DNA of 40,394 nt from an uncultured Lachnospiraceae bacterium (GCA_902780985.1 CACZHN010000021.1:1-40394); one strand, 5' to 3'. Counted from the first letter of the stretch, positions 6,479 to 14,537 are shown. The notes: a model not told the origin generated them from the letters alone. Program-made: numbers and translations.

Positions 6479-7942
6479 TTTTTCAGCTATGTAGGCAGAC
6501 AGGTTAAACTGCCTCAGGCTGCGGTCTTCGTAGAATGAACTGCAGCGGTCGAAGTATTCGCCGGTCCAGCCTTCGTCGTAGTTGGCGATGATCGGAGCCG
6601 CGTCGGTCGAAAGGTTGGCCAGATAATCGTAATCCACCGAATATGCTGATTCCAAAGTTTTTGCGTGGCTCAGATTGTAGTCGGCGATTATATAGTCCAT
6701 ACGGGCAAAGCCGATTATGATATAAAGCACGCTTACTACTATGATGCTGTATCTGAACAGCGGGAATTCGTTCTTATAAATCGATACGATGACTGCGATA
6801 AACAGCAGCGAAAGCACCGCCAGTCCCCAAAGAACCCAGATTCTTAAGGATGTAAGCAGATACGCATCGATATACATTTTGATCCTGAAATAACTTGATG
6901 CGATCATTACATATGTGCAAAGCGAGATGATCGTCATAAGAACCTTCAGCACAATATTTTCTCTGAATCGGCTGTTCACAAAGATTACCATCAGGAAATT
7001 GATGATGCTTACCGCCAGCAGCTGGTAGAAACCTTCATGAGCGTACTGCGCGTAAGTGTAACCTCCCGGAGGTGTACCCTCTCCGCGGAAAAGGTATACA
7101 AACTGGATCACCGAAAACACAATGTATAAAAGCGAAACCATGGAAAGCACCGTGATGGCGATCACCGGCTCGTAATTTCTTTTATAAACAACCTCTTCAC
7201 TGAGGGTTTTCTTCGAGAAAAATCTCATAGTACAGTATGCCGCAAAGTATATAAGGAGAAATGTAATCGCAACTCCTATTCCGTTTCCGAAATTAATTTC
7301 AACCAGCAGGTATCTTGTTATCAGGCTTCCGAATACAAGATCCGCTTCGGAAAGAAGGAGCATAAGGATTGCCACCACCGGAAATGCTATTACAAGGCCG
7401 ATAAATACATATTTTATCGTCTTCCTGCGCTCTCCGCCCTCGGTACCTGCAGCGCTTCTCTGTCTGAGGACCGCCATATCCTTTCCGAAATCATCCATGG
7501 CTCCCACCGAAAAGATGAAGGATTCAAAGACGGACATTGCCGTCTTACCGAAATTCCAGCGGCTGTCATCATAGACATTATGAAGCATGAATATAAATAT
7601 CATCAGTCCCATTCCGAGTTTGTTGTAGAACAGGATTGTAAGATTTCCGGTAAGAAAGTCTATCACCGAAAGTGCCAGGATCACAAAAGCGTAGAACCAG
7701 CTTGTCCTCTTTATCTCCACATCATACTGCTTAAGGCTGTATATCATATAGACCAATGTAGCTACGGCAAAGAACGGCATGGTTATACCGCAAAGGTTTT
7801 TATAAAGGCAGAATGTCGAGAACGCCGCATACAGAAGCGATGCAAATCCCAGCCTTCTGGCCATTTTCTCCCTGAAGTCCGGCGCCTCCGAAGGAACCGG
7901 CGCATAATAAATCATATTTTGTGAGTTATAGTAATCCATCAT
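6455..7942 (-). CDS. DUF4173/DUF4153-type polytopic membrane protein
   Basis: The 495-residue protein has about eleven to thirteen hydrophobic helices between residues 30 and 430 and short soluble ends. The FESFIFSVGAMDDFGK segment and the stretch ending LSEADLVF between helices are typical of DUF4173-like proteins, which occur in Firmicutes beside YozG/DUF2975 genes. The biochemical role is unknown. Its ATG overlaps the stop codon of the preceding 74-residue gene (ATGA), showing translational coupling. The last residues, RHGDGG, are encoded by repeat copy A, so the original C-terminus has probably been altered. Confidence 0.75.
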   Translation of the reverse strand: MMDYYNSQNMIYYAPVPSEAPDFREKMARRLGFASLLYAAFSTFCLYKNLCGITMPFFAVATLVYMIYSLKQYDVEIKRTSWFYAFVILALSVIDFLTGNLTILFYNKLGMGLMIFIFMLHNVYDDSRWNFGKTAMSVFESFIFSVGAMDDFGKDMAVLRQRSAAGTEGGERRKTIKYVFIGLVIAFPVVAILMLLLSEADLVFGSLITRYLLVEINFGNGIGVAITFLLIYFAAYCTMRFFSKKTLSEEVVYKRNYEPVIAITVLSMVSLLYIVFSVIQFVYLFRGEGTPPGGYTYAQYAHEGFYQLLAVSIINFLMVIFVNSRFRENIVLKVLMTIISLCTYVMIASSYFRIKMYIDAYLLTSLRIWVLWGLAVLSLLFIAVIVSIYKNEFPLFRYSIIVVSVLYIIIGFARMDYIIADYNLSHAKTLESAYSVDYDYLANLSTDAAPIIANYDEGWTGEYFDRCSSFYEDRSLRQFNLSAYIAEKLRHGDGG

Positions 7943-8163
7943 ATTATCCCCGTTGTTAAAAATGAAACTGCAAATATAAATCCTAAGATTATCATTATTA
8001 TGTGCTCTCTTTTTTCACGTGGTGTAAAGTTATGTCCGTATTTCTCATATCTGACAAAGGCCTTAATGCCGTATCCGATAAAGATCGGCGTTCCTAAAAT
8101 CATCATTATTCCTATCAGGCATACCAGATACATCCCTATATAATCCGTAATTAAGGCTATCAT
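7939..8163 (-). CDS. Small two-helix membrane protein in the second DUF2975 operon
   Basis: This 74-residue protein has hydrophobic helices at about 8-32 and 54-71, joined by a basic cytoplasmic-type loop (KYGHNFTPREKREH). I do not recognise the family. A GGGGATGAG site precedes the ATG. It begins 11 bases after the XRE gene and overlaps the next gene by four bases, so it belongs to the XRE/DUF2975/DUF4173 operon. It may be a subunit or partner of the DUF4173-like protein (inference from position only). Confidence 0.65.
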   Translation of the reverse strand: MIALITDYIGMYLVCLIGIMMILGTPIFIGYGIKAFVRYEKYGHNFTPREKREHIIMIILGFIFAVSFLTTGII

Positions 8164-8174
8164 TTTCTCATCCC

Positions 8175-8378
8175 CTATTCTTCTCTATACTCCAGTATAT
8201 CCCCCGGCTGACAGTCCAGGACTTCACATATCTTATCAAGTGTTTCAAATCGCACTGCTTTGGCTTTTCCGTTTTTCAGAATTGAAATGTTTGCCAGCGT
8301 GATTCCTACCTGCTCAGCCAGATCGGAAACTTTCATCTTGCGCTTTGCCAGCATAACATCAAGATTTACTACTATCAT
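8175..8378 (-). CDS. Small XRE/Cro-type HTH regulator, YozG-like (second copy)
   Basis: The 67-residue protein is a paralogue of the regulator at 5138. Its helix-turn-helix is VSDLAEQVGITLANISILKNG, followed by VRFETLDKICEVLDCQPGDIL and a short acidic end. The upstream DUF2975 gene's TAG stop directly abuts the AGGAGG ribosome site, exactly as in the first module. It is the natural candidate to bind the dyad at 8940-8954. The recognition helix differs from the first copy (ITLANIS against VSNVNLS), and the dyad sequences differ too. That is compatible with separate specificities. Confidence 0.85.
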   Translation of the reverse strand: MIVVNLDVMLAKRKMKVSDLAEQVGITLANISILKNGKAKAVRFETLDKICEVLDCQPGDILEYREE

Positions 8379-8389
8379 GCCGACACCTC

Positions 8390-8869
8390 CTATATTGTAA
8401 GCTCATTTTCCTGCTTGATCTCGTATGCGTTTTGTACAAGCTTAGACATCGCATAGCACAGGATAACAAATAATACGAAAATTATGATCTTCAGAAATGC
8501 ATATGACAGCGGGATCAGTTCGATCCGGCCTTTTATAAGCCATACAAGGATCTGAACAGCGTACTCGATAATGGCAAATGCACCGCAGATGCCCATGCAT
8601 TTGAAATTCTTTACATTCTCAAGGGAGAAGGAATTGCTGTTTCCGATCTCCTTTACGATTTTTCCGAAGAAGAACAGTATAAGATAACAAATCACTGCAG
8701 TTATCCACCATGCAACTATATTCTGTCTCAGATAAACGGGAACAGGCTCGTTATAATCGGGTTTGAAGCAGAACGCATACAGTGTGCCGCCTCCGAAGAA
8801 TGCCAGTCCCAGCAATGCCATGGCTGCCGTAACTGCTTTCAGCCACATTGTTATACTTTTTTGTTTCAT
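8390..8869 (-). CDS. DUF2975-like membrane protein (second copy)
   Basis: From the ATG at 8869 the product has 159 residues with four hydrophobic helices (about 10-30, 52-70, 90-113, 123-143). It ends in EIKQENELTI, resembling the family's typical ending. The short loop with NSFSLENVKNFK before helix three matches the family pattern. The start is set by GAGGTAATCG upstream and by the promoter. A longer in-frame reading to 8917 would begin upstream of the predicted transcription start near 8896. It is the first gene of the operon running to 6059. Confidence 0.75.
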   Translation of the reverse strand: MKQKSITMWLKAVTAAMALLGLAFFGGGTLYAFCFKPDYNEPVPVYLRQNIVAWWITAVICYLILFFFGKIVKEIGNSNSFSLENVKNFKCMGICGAFAIIEYAVQILVWLIKGRIELIPLSYAFLKIIIFVLFVILCYAMSKLVQNAYEIKQENELTI

Positions 8870-8902
8870 AACGATTACCTCGCTTCTTGATTTGATGATG
8901 CG

Positions 8903-8954
8903 ATTATATACCTCCAAAAAATGAATGTCAACAGAATTTTATCGTTTTGCGATA
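8903..8954 (-). promoter_or_regulatory. Consensus promoter with upstream dyad for the second DUF2975/XRE operon
   Basis: On the minus strand a perfect TTGACA (8931-8926) and perfect TATAAT (8908-8903) are 17 bases apart. The dyad TATCG-N5-CGATA (8940-8954) lies exactly 8 bases upstream of the -35 box. Spacer length, dyad gap and distance all equal those of the first module at 6003-6057. Confidence 0.75.
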
Positions 8955-9172
8955 TATTTTATTTGTATCACATAATATTTTTACTGTTTTTGATATTGTA
9001 TACATGCCTGTTTTGTGAATTTTCGGACCTAAAAATATGTATGAATTAACAGTTTGTTTACAAATAATTAAAAGTGCGGTAATCACTTCATATAGGGAGT
9101 GTTGTAATATATAGTCAACCAAGAGATGGTGTTCTCGTAAAACTCTCAAATGGTTATAGATTAAATAGTGTG

Positions 9173-9203
9173 AAAAAAAAGCACCCGAAAGGGTGCTTTT
9201 TTT
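9173..9203. terminator. Bidirectional intrinsic terminator
   Basis: GCACCC (9181-9186), GAAA loop and GGGTGC (9191-9196) are flanked by A8 on the left and T7 on the right. On the minus strand it ends the tautomerase transcript. It would also stop any plus-strand transcript from the gene-free stretch 8956-9172, in which I see no convincing gene. Confidence 0.85.
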
Positions 9204-9225
9204 CATGCTTTTTTGCGGCTGATAT

Positions 9226-9567
9226 TTAGAAGTTGCTTCCGTTCCAGCCCCAGTCATGAGTTGTCTGATATTCTACGTATATATTCTTTCCCGGAATTCC
9301 CAGTTCTCTCTCATATACTTCGCATATCTTTGCTGTCATCTTTTCAAATGCAGCCGAATTAGGTGATCCGAGAAGATCTACTGATACAAACGCGCCCTTC
9401 TCAAGCTTGTTTCCCGCAAAGTAAAGGCAGTACTCATCTTCGAATCCCACCATAAGAAAACTCTCAGGCTTTCCGATTATTGCAGCAGCCTTGCCAAGCT
9501 CGGACTTAAGTATCTCCTTCTTCTCATCACTGAGTTTAACTGTAATCTTTGAATTGATAAATGGCAT
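9226..9567 (-). CDS. Phenylpyruvate tautomerase MIF-related protein
   Basis: The 113-residue protein belongs to the macrophage migration inhibitory factor / tautomerase superfamily, small trimeric enzymes that use the N-terminal proline, exposed after Met removal, as a general base. The start must therefore be the ATG at 9567, giving MPFINSKITV, and GGGAGG lies 7 bases upstream. Further family features are FLMVGFEDE, FVSVDLLG and the C-terminal IYVEYQ. No signal peptide is seen. The substrate is unknown and bacterial members often have no assigned pathway. It stands alone with its own terminator. Confidence 0.85.
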   Translation of the reverse strand: MPFINSKITVKLSDEKKEILKSELGKAAAIIGKPESFLMVGFEDEYCLYFAGNKLEKGAFVSVDLLGSPNSAAFEKMTAKICEVYERELGIPGKNIYVEYQTTHDWGWNGSNF

Positions 9568-9617
9568 TTTGTAACCTCCCAATAAAAATTTTAATCATCA
9601 TACCATGAGGTAAATAA

Positions 9618-9658
9618 TCTTGACAATATCTTGACACTTTCTTTGCCGGTTTCTTGAC
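9618..9658 (+). repeat. Four TCTTGAC-type direct repeats with 11-12 bp phase
   Basis: TCTTGAC occurs at 9618, 9629 and 9652, with the variant TCTTTGC at 9640, giving intervals of 11, 11 and 12 bp. They lie about 90-130 bases upstream of the plus-strand gene at 9749. Direct repeats at one helical turn are typical of OmpR-family response-regulator sites. No convincing -10/-35 pair at standard spacing was found nearby, although TATTCT occurs at 9669-9674. Confidence 0.5.
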
Positions 9659-9748
9659 CGTCCTCGTGTATTCTTACATCAAGCAAAGGGAAAACAAAAC
9701 AACCCAAACACGAAACAAAAAAATAATTCATTCACGGAGGAAACAAAT

Positions 9749-10141
9749 ATGAATACAAAGTCAATCACATTATCGGATTCAAAGAAAGACTTAATCGCAC
9801 TTATCGATCATCTGGCAGGAGCTGCAATCGGAATCATGGTCATCTTATCAACACTTACAGACCGTTTTGATAAAGACTTCTGGATGTATATGATAATCCT
9901 CGCCGCAATCTGCTCCTCAAAGGGATTTACATTTAACTCAGCAGAAGATAAGAAGCGTCAGGAAAGAAAGGCTGCTATCATCGCTATAGTATCAACAGTT
10001 GCTGTAATCGTCCTTTATTTCGCATTTAAGGGAATATGGATACTCAACGCAGGATGCTGGCCGTTATTCATCGGAACAGCTACAGCTTCATTCAGCATTG
10101 CACTGCTCGTACTTTTCGCAATATCACGCAGACATAATTAA
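9749..10141 (+). CDS. Four-helix membrane protein, unknown function
   Basis: The 130-residue protein has hydrophobic helices at about 15-37, 45-58, 75-95 and 98-124. A charged segment (SAEDKKRQERK) lies between the second and third. I recognise no family. A strong GGAGG site precedes the ATG, and the mRNA leader is A/C-rich with hardly any G, like that of the small membrane gene at 2282. The 11-bp-phased repeats upstream imply regulated expression, possibly by a two-component regulator. The lone plus-strand position within a minus-strand region is notable. Confidence 0.7.
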   Translation: MNTKSITLSDSKKDLIALIDHLAGAAIGIMVILSTLTDRFDKDFWMYMIILAAICSSKGFTFNSAEDKKRQERKAAIIAIVSTVAVIVLYFAFKGIWILNAGCWPLFIGTATASFSIALLVLFAISRRHN

Positions 10142-10167
10142 AAATCATATATTTCACTAAAAAAATT

Positions 10168-10204
10168 GCCCGGAAATGCAGGTGTGTCTCCTACATTTCC
10201 GGGC
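10168..10204 (-). terminator. Intrinsic terminator of the VWA lipoprotein gene
   Basis: GCCCGGAAATG (10168-10178) pairs with CATTTCCGGGC (10194-10204). On the minus strand the stem is followed by AA and T7. It begins 44 bases past the VWA gene's stop. It also faces the convergent plus-strand gene at 9749 but lacks a T-run on that side. Confidence 0.8.
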
Positions 10205-10248
10205 GCCCCCTTATATAAATACTTTTATGTATTTAGCAAATTAACCAA

Positions 10249-12003
10249 TCAGTCTTCACCTCTGAAGTACTGTTCTACCATATCTATAAATTCTTCTCTG
10301 TAGTCGTCGTCTTTAACATTAACAGAATTTGCCAGATCAAGTATAAGTTCCTCATTTGTATTTCCCATGTACTCGCTGTCCTTAAGGTACATTCCGAATG
10401 CTGCAACTGCTGCTGCCCATCTGATATTGTCGCTGCCCTTCTTTGAGTAGTCGTCTGTGTCACATACGAAGTCGAGAAGCTGACTCTTGTCCGCATCCGG
10501 CTCCTTATATCTTACTCTGAGTGTGAAAAGCTCGTCGTTATATTCGCCGTCGCCGTAGATTTCGTTGTCTGCGCCGTTCTGAGAATACTTCATATCAACC
10601 GATGGAATATCCATGTCGGAATCTGTTCTTACTATCTCGTATATAGCCGTTACGCTGTGGCCGGCACCCATTTCACCGCCGTCCTTCTTATCATCGTTGA
10701 AGTCCTCTGCAGCCATGGTTCTGTTTTCGTAACCGATGAGTCTGTAGCCCTTTACAAGTGCAGGATTGAATTCAACCTGAAGCTTAACATCCTTGGCAAC
10801 TGTCAGCATGTTTGCTCCGAGATCGGATACAAGCGCCTTCTTTGCCTCGAAGATAGAATCGATGTATGAATAATTTCCGTTACCCTTATCTGCAAGAGTC
10901 TCAAGCTTGTTATCCTTGTAATTTCCGTAACCAACGCCGATAACGCTGAGGAATACACCTGATTCCTTCTTCTCTGTTATAAGCTTCTCAAGCTCTGTCT
11001 CGCTTGTTACGCCTACGTTCAGATCGCCGTCTGTTGCGAGGATGACTCTGTTATTTCCGCCCTTAATAAAATACTCTTCAGCTATTTCATATGCTGTCTC
11101 GATACCGTCTGCACCGTTTGTCGAGCCGTGTGCTTCAAGAGCTTCTATCTTTGCGCAGATTTCTTTATAATCAGCTCCGCTTGCTCCTTCGAGGACAACT
11201 TCATGACTTCCTGCGTAAGTTACAATTGAAACTCTGTCCTTCTCTGTAAGATTCTCTGCCAGCATACACATGGACTTCTGAACCAGAGGAAGCTTGTTGT
11301 CGTCAAACATGGAACCCGAAGTATCGATAAGGAATACTATGTTGGATTCCGGAGCGTCGCTGAAATCTATGGCTTCCGTGTTGAGAGATACAAGCGCAAG
11401 CTGTGTATCCTTATTCCACGGACAATCTGTAAATTCGGTATAAACTGAAAACTTGTCGTCACCCTTAGGTGTCTCGTAATCATACTTAAAGTAGTTGATC
11501 ATTTCCTCTATTCTTACCTGGCCGGGATCAACACCGTATCCGTTCATGATGCCGCTTCTGATCTGTGCATATGCTGCGGTATCAACGTCCGCTCCGAATG
11601 TGGAAAGCGGTGCTGTCTTTACCGACTGCCATGAATTTTCGGCAAGATCGTTATACTCATTTGTATAGAATTCTTCTTCAGGAAAATCGTATTCTTCATC
11701 ATAATCGAGTCCCCGCGAATTCATTGTCGGAGCTGCGAACATTGCTCCGCCCTCCAGTTCAGCCGCATCAAAGTTTTTGGAATTCTGGCTGTATGAATAA
11801 TCATCCGAAGCTTCTGTTGTAGACTCGTAGATCTGGGCCTCTGTTGCAGCTTCCGTTGCGGCCTGTGTCTCTCTTTCCGTTGAAGCAGTCGTACGCGCCT
11901 CGGTACTTCCCGTCTCATCTGTCTTTCCGCAGGCTGCCATACTTAACATCATTGTTGCCGCGAGTGATGCGGCCGTTATTTTCTTAAAACATCCTTTTCT
12001 CAT
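10249..12003 (-). CDS. VWA domain lipoprotein, YfbK-like
   Basis: This 584-residue protein begins with a lipoprotein signal ending in LSMAAC (lipidated Cys25), followed by a Thr/Glu/Ala-rich linker to about residue 70. Residues about 131-180 (APLSTFGADVDTAAY, then VRIEEMINYFKYDY) form the YfbK-type N-terminal domain. The von Willebrand A domain follows at about 220-400 with an intact metal site: DTSGSM (227-232), a central Thr region (HGSTNG) and ATDGDLN. The C-terminal domain ends with RWAAAVAAFGMYLKDS. YfbK proteins are exported, presumably metal-dependent adhesion or assembly factors, and no ligand is known. GGGAGG precedes the ATG. The gene has its own upstream region, bounded by the giant hairpin, and its own terminator. 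Confidence 0.9.
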   Translation of the reverse strand: MRKGCFKKITAASLAATMMLSMAACGKTDETGSTEARTTASTERETQAATEAATEAQIYESTTEASDDYSYSQNSKNFDAAELEGGAMFAAPTMNSRGLDYDEEYDFPEEEFYTNEYNDLAENSWQSVKTAPLSTFGADVDTAAYAQIRSGIMNGYGVDPGQVRIEEMINYFKYDYETPKGDDKFSVYTEFTDCPWNKDTQLALVSLNTEAIDFSDAPESNIVFLIDTSGSMFDDNKLPLVQKSMCMLAENLTEKDRVSIVTYAGSHEVVLEGASGADYKEICAKIEALEAHGSTNGADGIETAYEIAEEYFIKGGNNRVILATDGDLNVGVTSETELEKLITEKKESGVFLSVIGVGYGNYKDNKLETLADKGNGNYSYIDSIFEAKKALVSDLGANMLTVAKDVKLQVEFNPALVKGYRLIGYENRTMAAEDFNDDKKDGGEMGAGHSVTAIYEIVRTDSDMDIPSVDMKYSQNGADNEIYGDGEYNDELFTLRVRYKEPDADKSQLLDFVCDTDDYSKKGSDNIRWAAAVAAFGMYLKDSEYMGNTNEELILDLANSVNVKDDDYREEFIDMVEQYFRGED

Positions 12004-12125
12004 ATTTCGTACCTCCCAATATATTTGAAAAAACCACCGATATTTTCGTTGCTTATACTATGTATACTTTTGGGGTCGAAATATTTATGGAAAAATTTTT
12101 AAAAAATTTTTTGGAACCGGGGGAC

Positions 12126-12208
12126 GCCGGAAAAATGAAACACGGGGACGGGGGTTGAGTAGTCAAAATGACTACTCAACCCCCGTCCCCGTGTTTCATT
12201 TTTCCGGC
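12126..12208. repeat. REP-like repeat, copy B: perfect 40-bp inverted repeat
   Basis: The left arm (12126-12165) and right arm (12169-12208) are exact reverse complements of 40 bases, separated by AAA. Each arm carries CACGGGGACGGGGGTTGAG, the core of the repeat family, flanked outside by GCCGGAAAAATGAAA. It lies 8 bases past the Nudix gene's stop and could act as a terminator on the minus strand, although the following T-run is delayed. Two opposed family units joined head-to-head explain the structure. Confidence 0.85.
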
Positions 12209-12216
12209 TTCGATAA

Positions 12217-13122
12217 TTATCCGTAGAATGCTTCAAGATTTCTCTTGAAAAGTTTTGCAGGTCTGTGGCCTGCTCCGCTCATCATTTCGGTTGTCTCTAT
12301 AACGAATGGTGCAATCTTTCTTCTGAAGTTAGGTGTTGTAAGTTTCTCGCCCAGGACGATCTCGTATGCTTCCTGGAGGCTGTACAGCGTGAACTTCTCA
12401 GGCATAAGGTCGAAGATGATCTTGCCTGCGTCATCTGCACTTTCATGAAGTGACTTGAAGGCTCTTGTGATTATCTCCGCATGGTCAAATGCGAGGCGTC
12501 CGCCTTCAATGATCTCATATTCAATCTTCTCATGGTGGTCGTTGTAAGTCTTTATCTCTTCAACAACCGCCTCTATTTTTTCACCCAGATCCTTGTTTTC
12601 GAAGATCAGTTCATATCTTGTATTGATCTCGGCTGTCTTAGCCTTAACGTGCTTCTTCATTTCACTTCTGACTACATCGATGGTGAACCATGCCGCATCG
12701 CCTGCGTCTGTTCCTGCGCTGACATTACATTTCTCGGAATCCACAAGTGCAAGGAAGCCTTGAGATACGATCCACCCTCTCGGATCTCTTTCTGCCGCAC
12801 TGAAAAGGCCGAAAGGCTCGATAAATGCACTGTCAACTCCGGTTTCTTCTCTCAGCTCACGAAGAGCCGTGTCGCGAAGTTCCTCTCCCTGCTGAGCAAA
12901 ACCACCCGGAAGTGCCCAGTAATCCTTGTACGGAAAATCTCCTCTCTTTATCAGAAGCACACCCAGCTTCTGCTCCGGATCTTTTCTGTATTCATTGCTC
13001 TCCTCACCCTTCAGGATTGCAAATACTGCTATATCCGCTGTAAGTGAAGGTCTGTTAAACTTTGTTATGTCATAGGACTTCAGGAATTTCTTCTCCTCAT
13101 TTGACATTACATACTTTCTCAT
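12217..13122 (-). CDS. Nudix hydrolase with C-terminal winged-helix domain (NrtR-like)
   Basis: The 301-residue protein carries a Nudix domain with a complete box beginning GGFAQQGEEL (Gly73) and ending REETGV (about residue 96), the magnesium site for cleaving nucleoside diphosphate-X compounds. The C-terminal 75 residues (FTLYSLQEAYEIVLGEKL, then TPNFRRKIAPF and GHRPAKLFKRN) are the winged-helix segment of NrtR-like proteins. Those proteins either hydrolyse ADP-ribose or use it as a signal to control NAD genes. No NAD gene is adjacent. The intact catalytic Glu residues favour retained hydrolase activity. A GGAG site lies upstream of the ATG. It is the last gene of the operon from 14458. Confidence 0.85.
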   Translation of the reverse strand: MRKYVMSNEEKKFLKSYDITKFNRPSLTADIAVFAILKGEESNEYRKDPEQKLGVLLIKRGDFPYKDYWALPGGFAQQGEELRDTALRELREETGVDSAFIEPFGLFSAAERDPRGWIVSQGFLALVDSEKCNVSAGTDAGDAAWFTIDVVRSEMKKHVKAKTAEINTRYELIFENKDLGEKIEAVVEEIKTYNDHHEKIEYEIIEGGRLAFDHAEIITRAFKSLHESADDAGKIIFDLMPEKFTLYSLQEAYEIVLGEKLTTPNFRRKIAPFVIETTEMMSGAGHRPAKLFKRNLEAFYG

Positions 13123-13151
13123 CTCGCTTGTCTCCTTTTCTTGATCCTCTG

Positions 13152-13601
13152 TTATTTTTCCTTCTCAGCTTCTGCTGTTTTTTCCTTTTTCTTATCTGCC
13201 TTATCCATCTTATCGGCTATCGCCCAATGCATAAGCCATCCGACCGCTCCTATGGCCATTCCTCCGAGATCATAGATAACCTCGATCACCGTTCCATCCA
13301 TAACTCCCAGTATCAAAACCGTAGGGAGCAGCATAAGTGCCAGAAAACCTATGGTTCTCTTATAATTTCCCGCTGTCAGCGAGTAAAGAAATACCAGAAT
13401 GGCCAAATGTAACGGCACCGCGAAGAAATACAGTCCCATGACCGTATCTCCCAGGTCATATCCTTTCTGATTACTGTCATAGATATATACTATCGGCATA
13501 ACGTATATGGTAACTGCCATACATATGATGTATGCTGCGAAACAAAGATTTTTCCTAAGACTGCTGTTCAGATATTTATTCGCGTCAAATGTGCTGTACA
13601 T
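13152..13601 (-). CDS. Four-helix membrane protein with charged C-terminal tail
   Basis: The 149-residue protein has hydrophobic helices at about 18-42, 50-75, 82-100 and 106-126. It ends in a Lys/Glu/Asp-rich cytoplasmic tail (KMDKADKKKEKTAEAEKEK). I do not recognise a named family. GAGGAAG precedes the ATG. It sits 29 bases after the PGYPQ-rich protein gene and 29 bases before the Nudix gene, so the three probably form one transcript controlled by the double operator at 14538-14613. Confidence 0.65.
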   Translation of the reverse strand: MYSTFDANKYLNSSLRKNLCFAAYIICMAVTIYVMPIVYIYDSNQKGYDLGDTVMGLYFFAVPLHLAILVFLYSLTAGNYKRTIGFLALMLLPTVLILGVMDGTVIEVIYDLGGMAIGAVGWLMHWAIADKMDKADKKKEKTAEAEKEK

Positions 13602-13630
13602 ATTTCTTCCTCGGTTTCGGTTTGGTTTTC

Positions 13631-14458
13631 TTATTTATCTACATCTACGAAATAGTAATACTCTGCCGCATTCATGTTTGCGACATCAAGTGCATGTCCT
13701 TCGTCTGTCTTAATGTAGCATCCGTAATACGGTGTATCCACGGTCTTGCCGCCCATTGTATCTTCACCGTCAATATAGCATTTCTCATTATGGAGCATGA
13801 AGCAGACCAGGTTTTCCTTGTTGTACTGTGCATTTCTTTCGAACAGGCCGTCCAGCTCTTCCTTTGTGACGCCGTACTGGCTGAGATCTTCGGTTACATA
13901 GTTATAAGCTTCTTCGCCCATGTAGAATTCATAATGTCCTTCATAGTAGTAGTTGGACTTATCATATCTGTCCTTATAGTACTTAAATGTTCCGTCGGAC
14001 TCCGGAACTATCAAAGACTCGCTATGGGTTTCAAGCCAGTCGCTCTTTTCAAATATATTCTTCTCTTTCACTGTTGTTGTACCTGTACCGCTTCCCGATC
14101 CGCCGTTTCCCGCTGTTTTTGAATCTCTCATCTTGAGGATTATTCCTACCGCTCCTAAAATAACAAAAAGCGCTGCTGCAATGATCAGTCCGATAACAAG
14201 GCCTGTCATTCTCTTCTTAGGCGGTGTCTGATACGGCGACCTCTGCGGGTAACCCTGCGGTGGATACGGTTGCTGTGGGTAGCCCTGTGGCGGCATCTGC
14301 GGCTGTGGGTAGCCCTGTGGCGGCATCTGCTGCATCTGCTGCTGCGGATACGGCTGCTGTGGGTAACCTTGCGGCTGCTGCATATTTCCCTGTGGATAAC
14401 CGCCCTGCGGTGGATATCCGTAACCTTGCTGCGAATTGTAGTTCTGATTATTATCCAT
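13631..14458 (-). CDS. Membrane-anchored protein with PGYPQ-rich N-terminal tail
   Basis: This 275-residue protein starts with about 80 residues of Gln/Pro/Gly/Tyr repeats (variants of PQGYPQQ), then a basic stretch and one strong transmembrane helix (about 85-108). A Gly/Ser/Thr linker and a soluble domain (about 135-275) rich in Tyr, Asp and Glu follow. With no signal peptide the repeat tail is probably cytoplasmic and the soluble domain outside, a layout seen in Gram-positive proteins with Pro/Gln-rich cytoplasmic tails. The extracellular domain matches no family I know. The DNA repeats behind the tail are in-frame and are not a CRISPR array. It is the first gene of its operon, under a promoter flanked by two operators. 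Confidence 0.75.
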   Translation of the reverse strand: MDNNQNYNSQQGYGYPPQGGYPQGNMQQPQGYPQQPYPQQQMQQMPPQGYPQPQMPPQGYPQQPYPPQGYPQRSPYQTPPKKRMTGLVIGLIIAAALFVILGAVGIILKMRDSKTAGNGGSGSGTGTTTVKEKNIFEKSDWLETHSESLIVPESDGTFKYYKDRYDKSNYYYEGHYEFYMGEEAYNYVTEDLSQYGVTKEELDGLFERNAQYNKENLVCFMLHNEKCYIDGEDTMGGKTVDTPYYGCYIKTDEGHALDVANMNAAEYYYFVDVDK

Positions 14459-14499
14459 ATGAGACCCCCTGCTTTTCTATCCTTATCCTCTGTTTAGTA

Positions 14500-14517
14500 G
14501 GTCACATAAATGTGACC
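14500..14517. promoter_or_regulatory. Perfect dyad GGTCACAT-AA-ATGTGACC in the leader
   Basis: Two 8-bp arms (14500-14507, 14510-14517) lie between the promoter and start codon of the PGYPQ-protein gene. It could be a small leader hairpin or an additional protein-binding site. No evidence separates the two. Confidence 0.4.
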
Positions 14518-14537
14518 CTGCTTCGCAAATAAAAAAA

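Noticed and set aside
9050..9172. A small RNA gene on the plus strand ending at the terminator 9173-9203
   Set aside because: TTTACA (9057-9062) and TAATCA (9080-9085) are a weak promoter pair, there is no stable internal structure, and the terminator is already explained by the tautomerase gene.
8928..9257. A 109-codon minus-strand reading across the gap before the second DUF2975 operon
   Set aside because: It runs through the tautomerase terminator and the predicted promoter and dyad, has no ribosome site, and its composition is that of AT-rich spacer.
14260..14400. Short GC-rich repeats suggestive of a small CRISPR or minisatellite
   Set aside because: They are in-frame codons for the PGYPQQ tail of a membrane protein, with no spacers of constant length and no cas gene.
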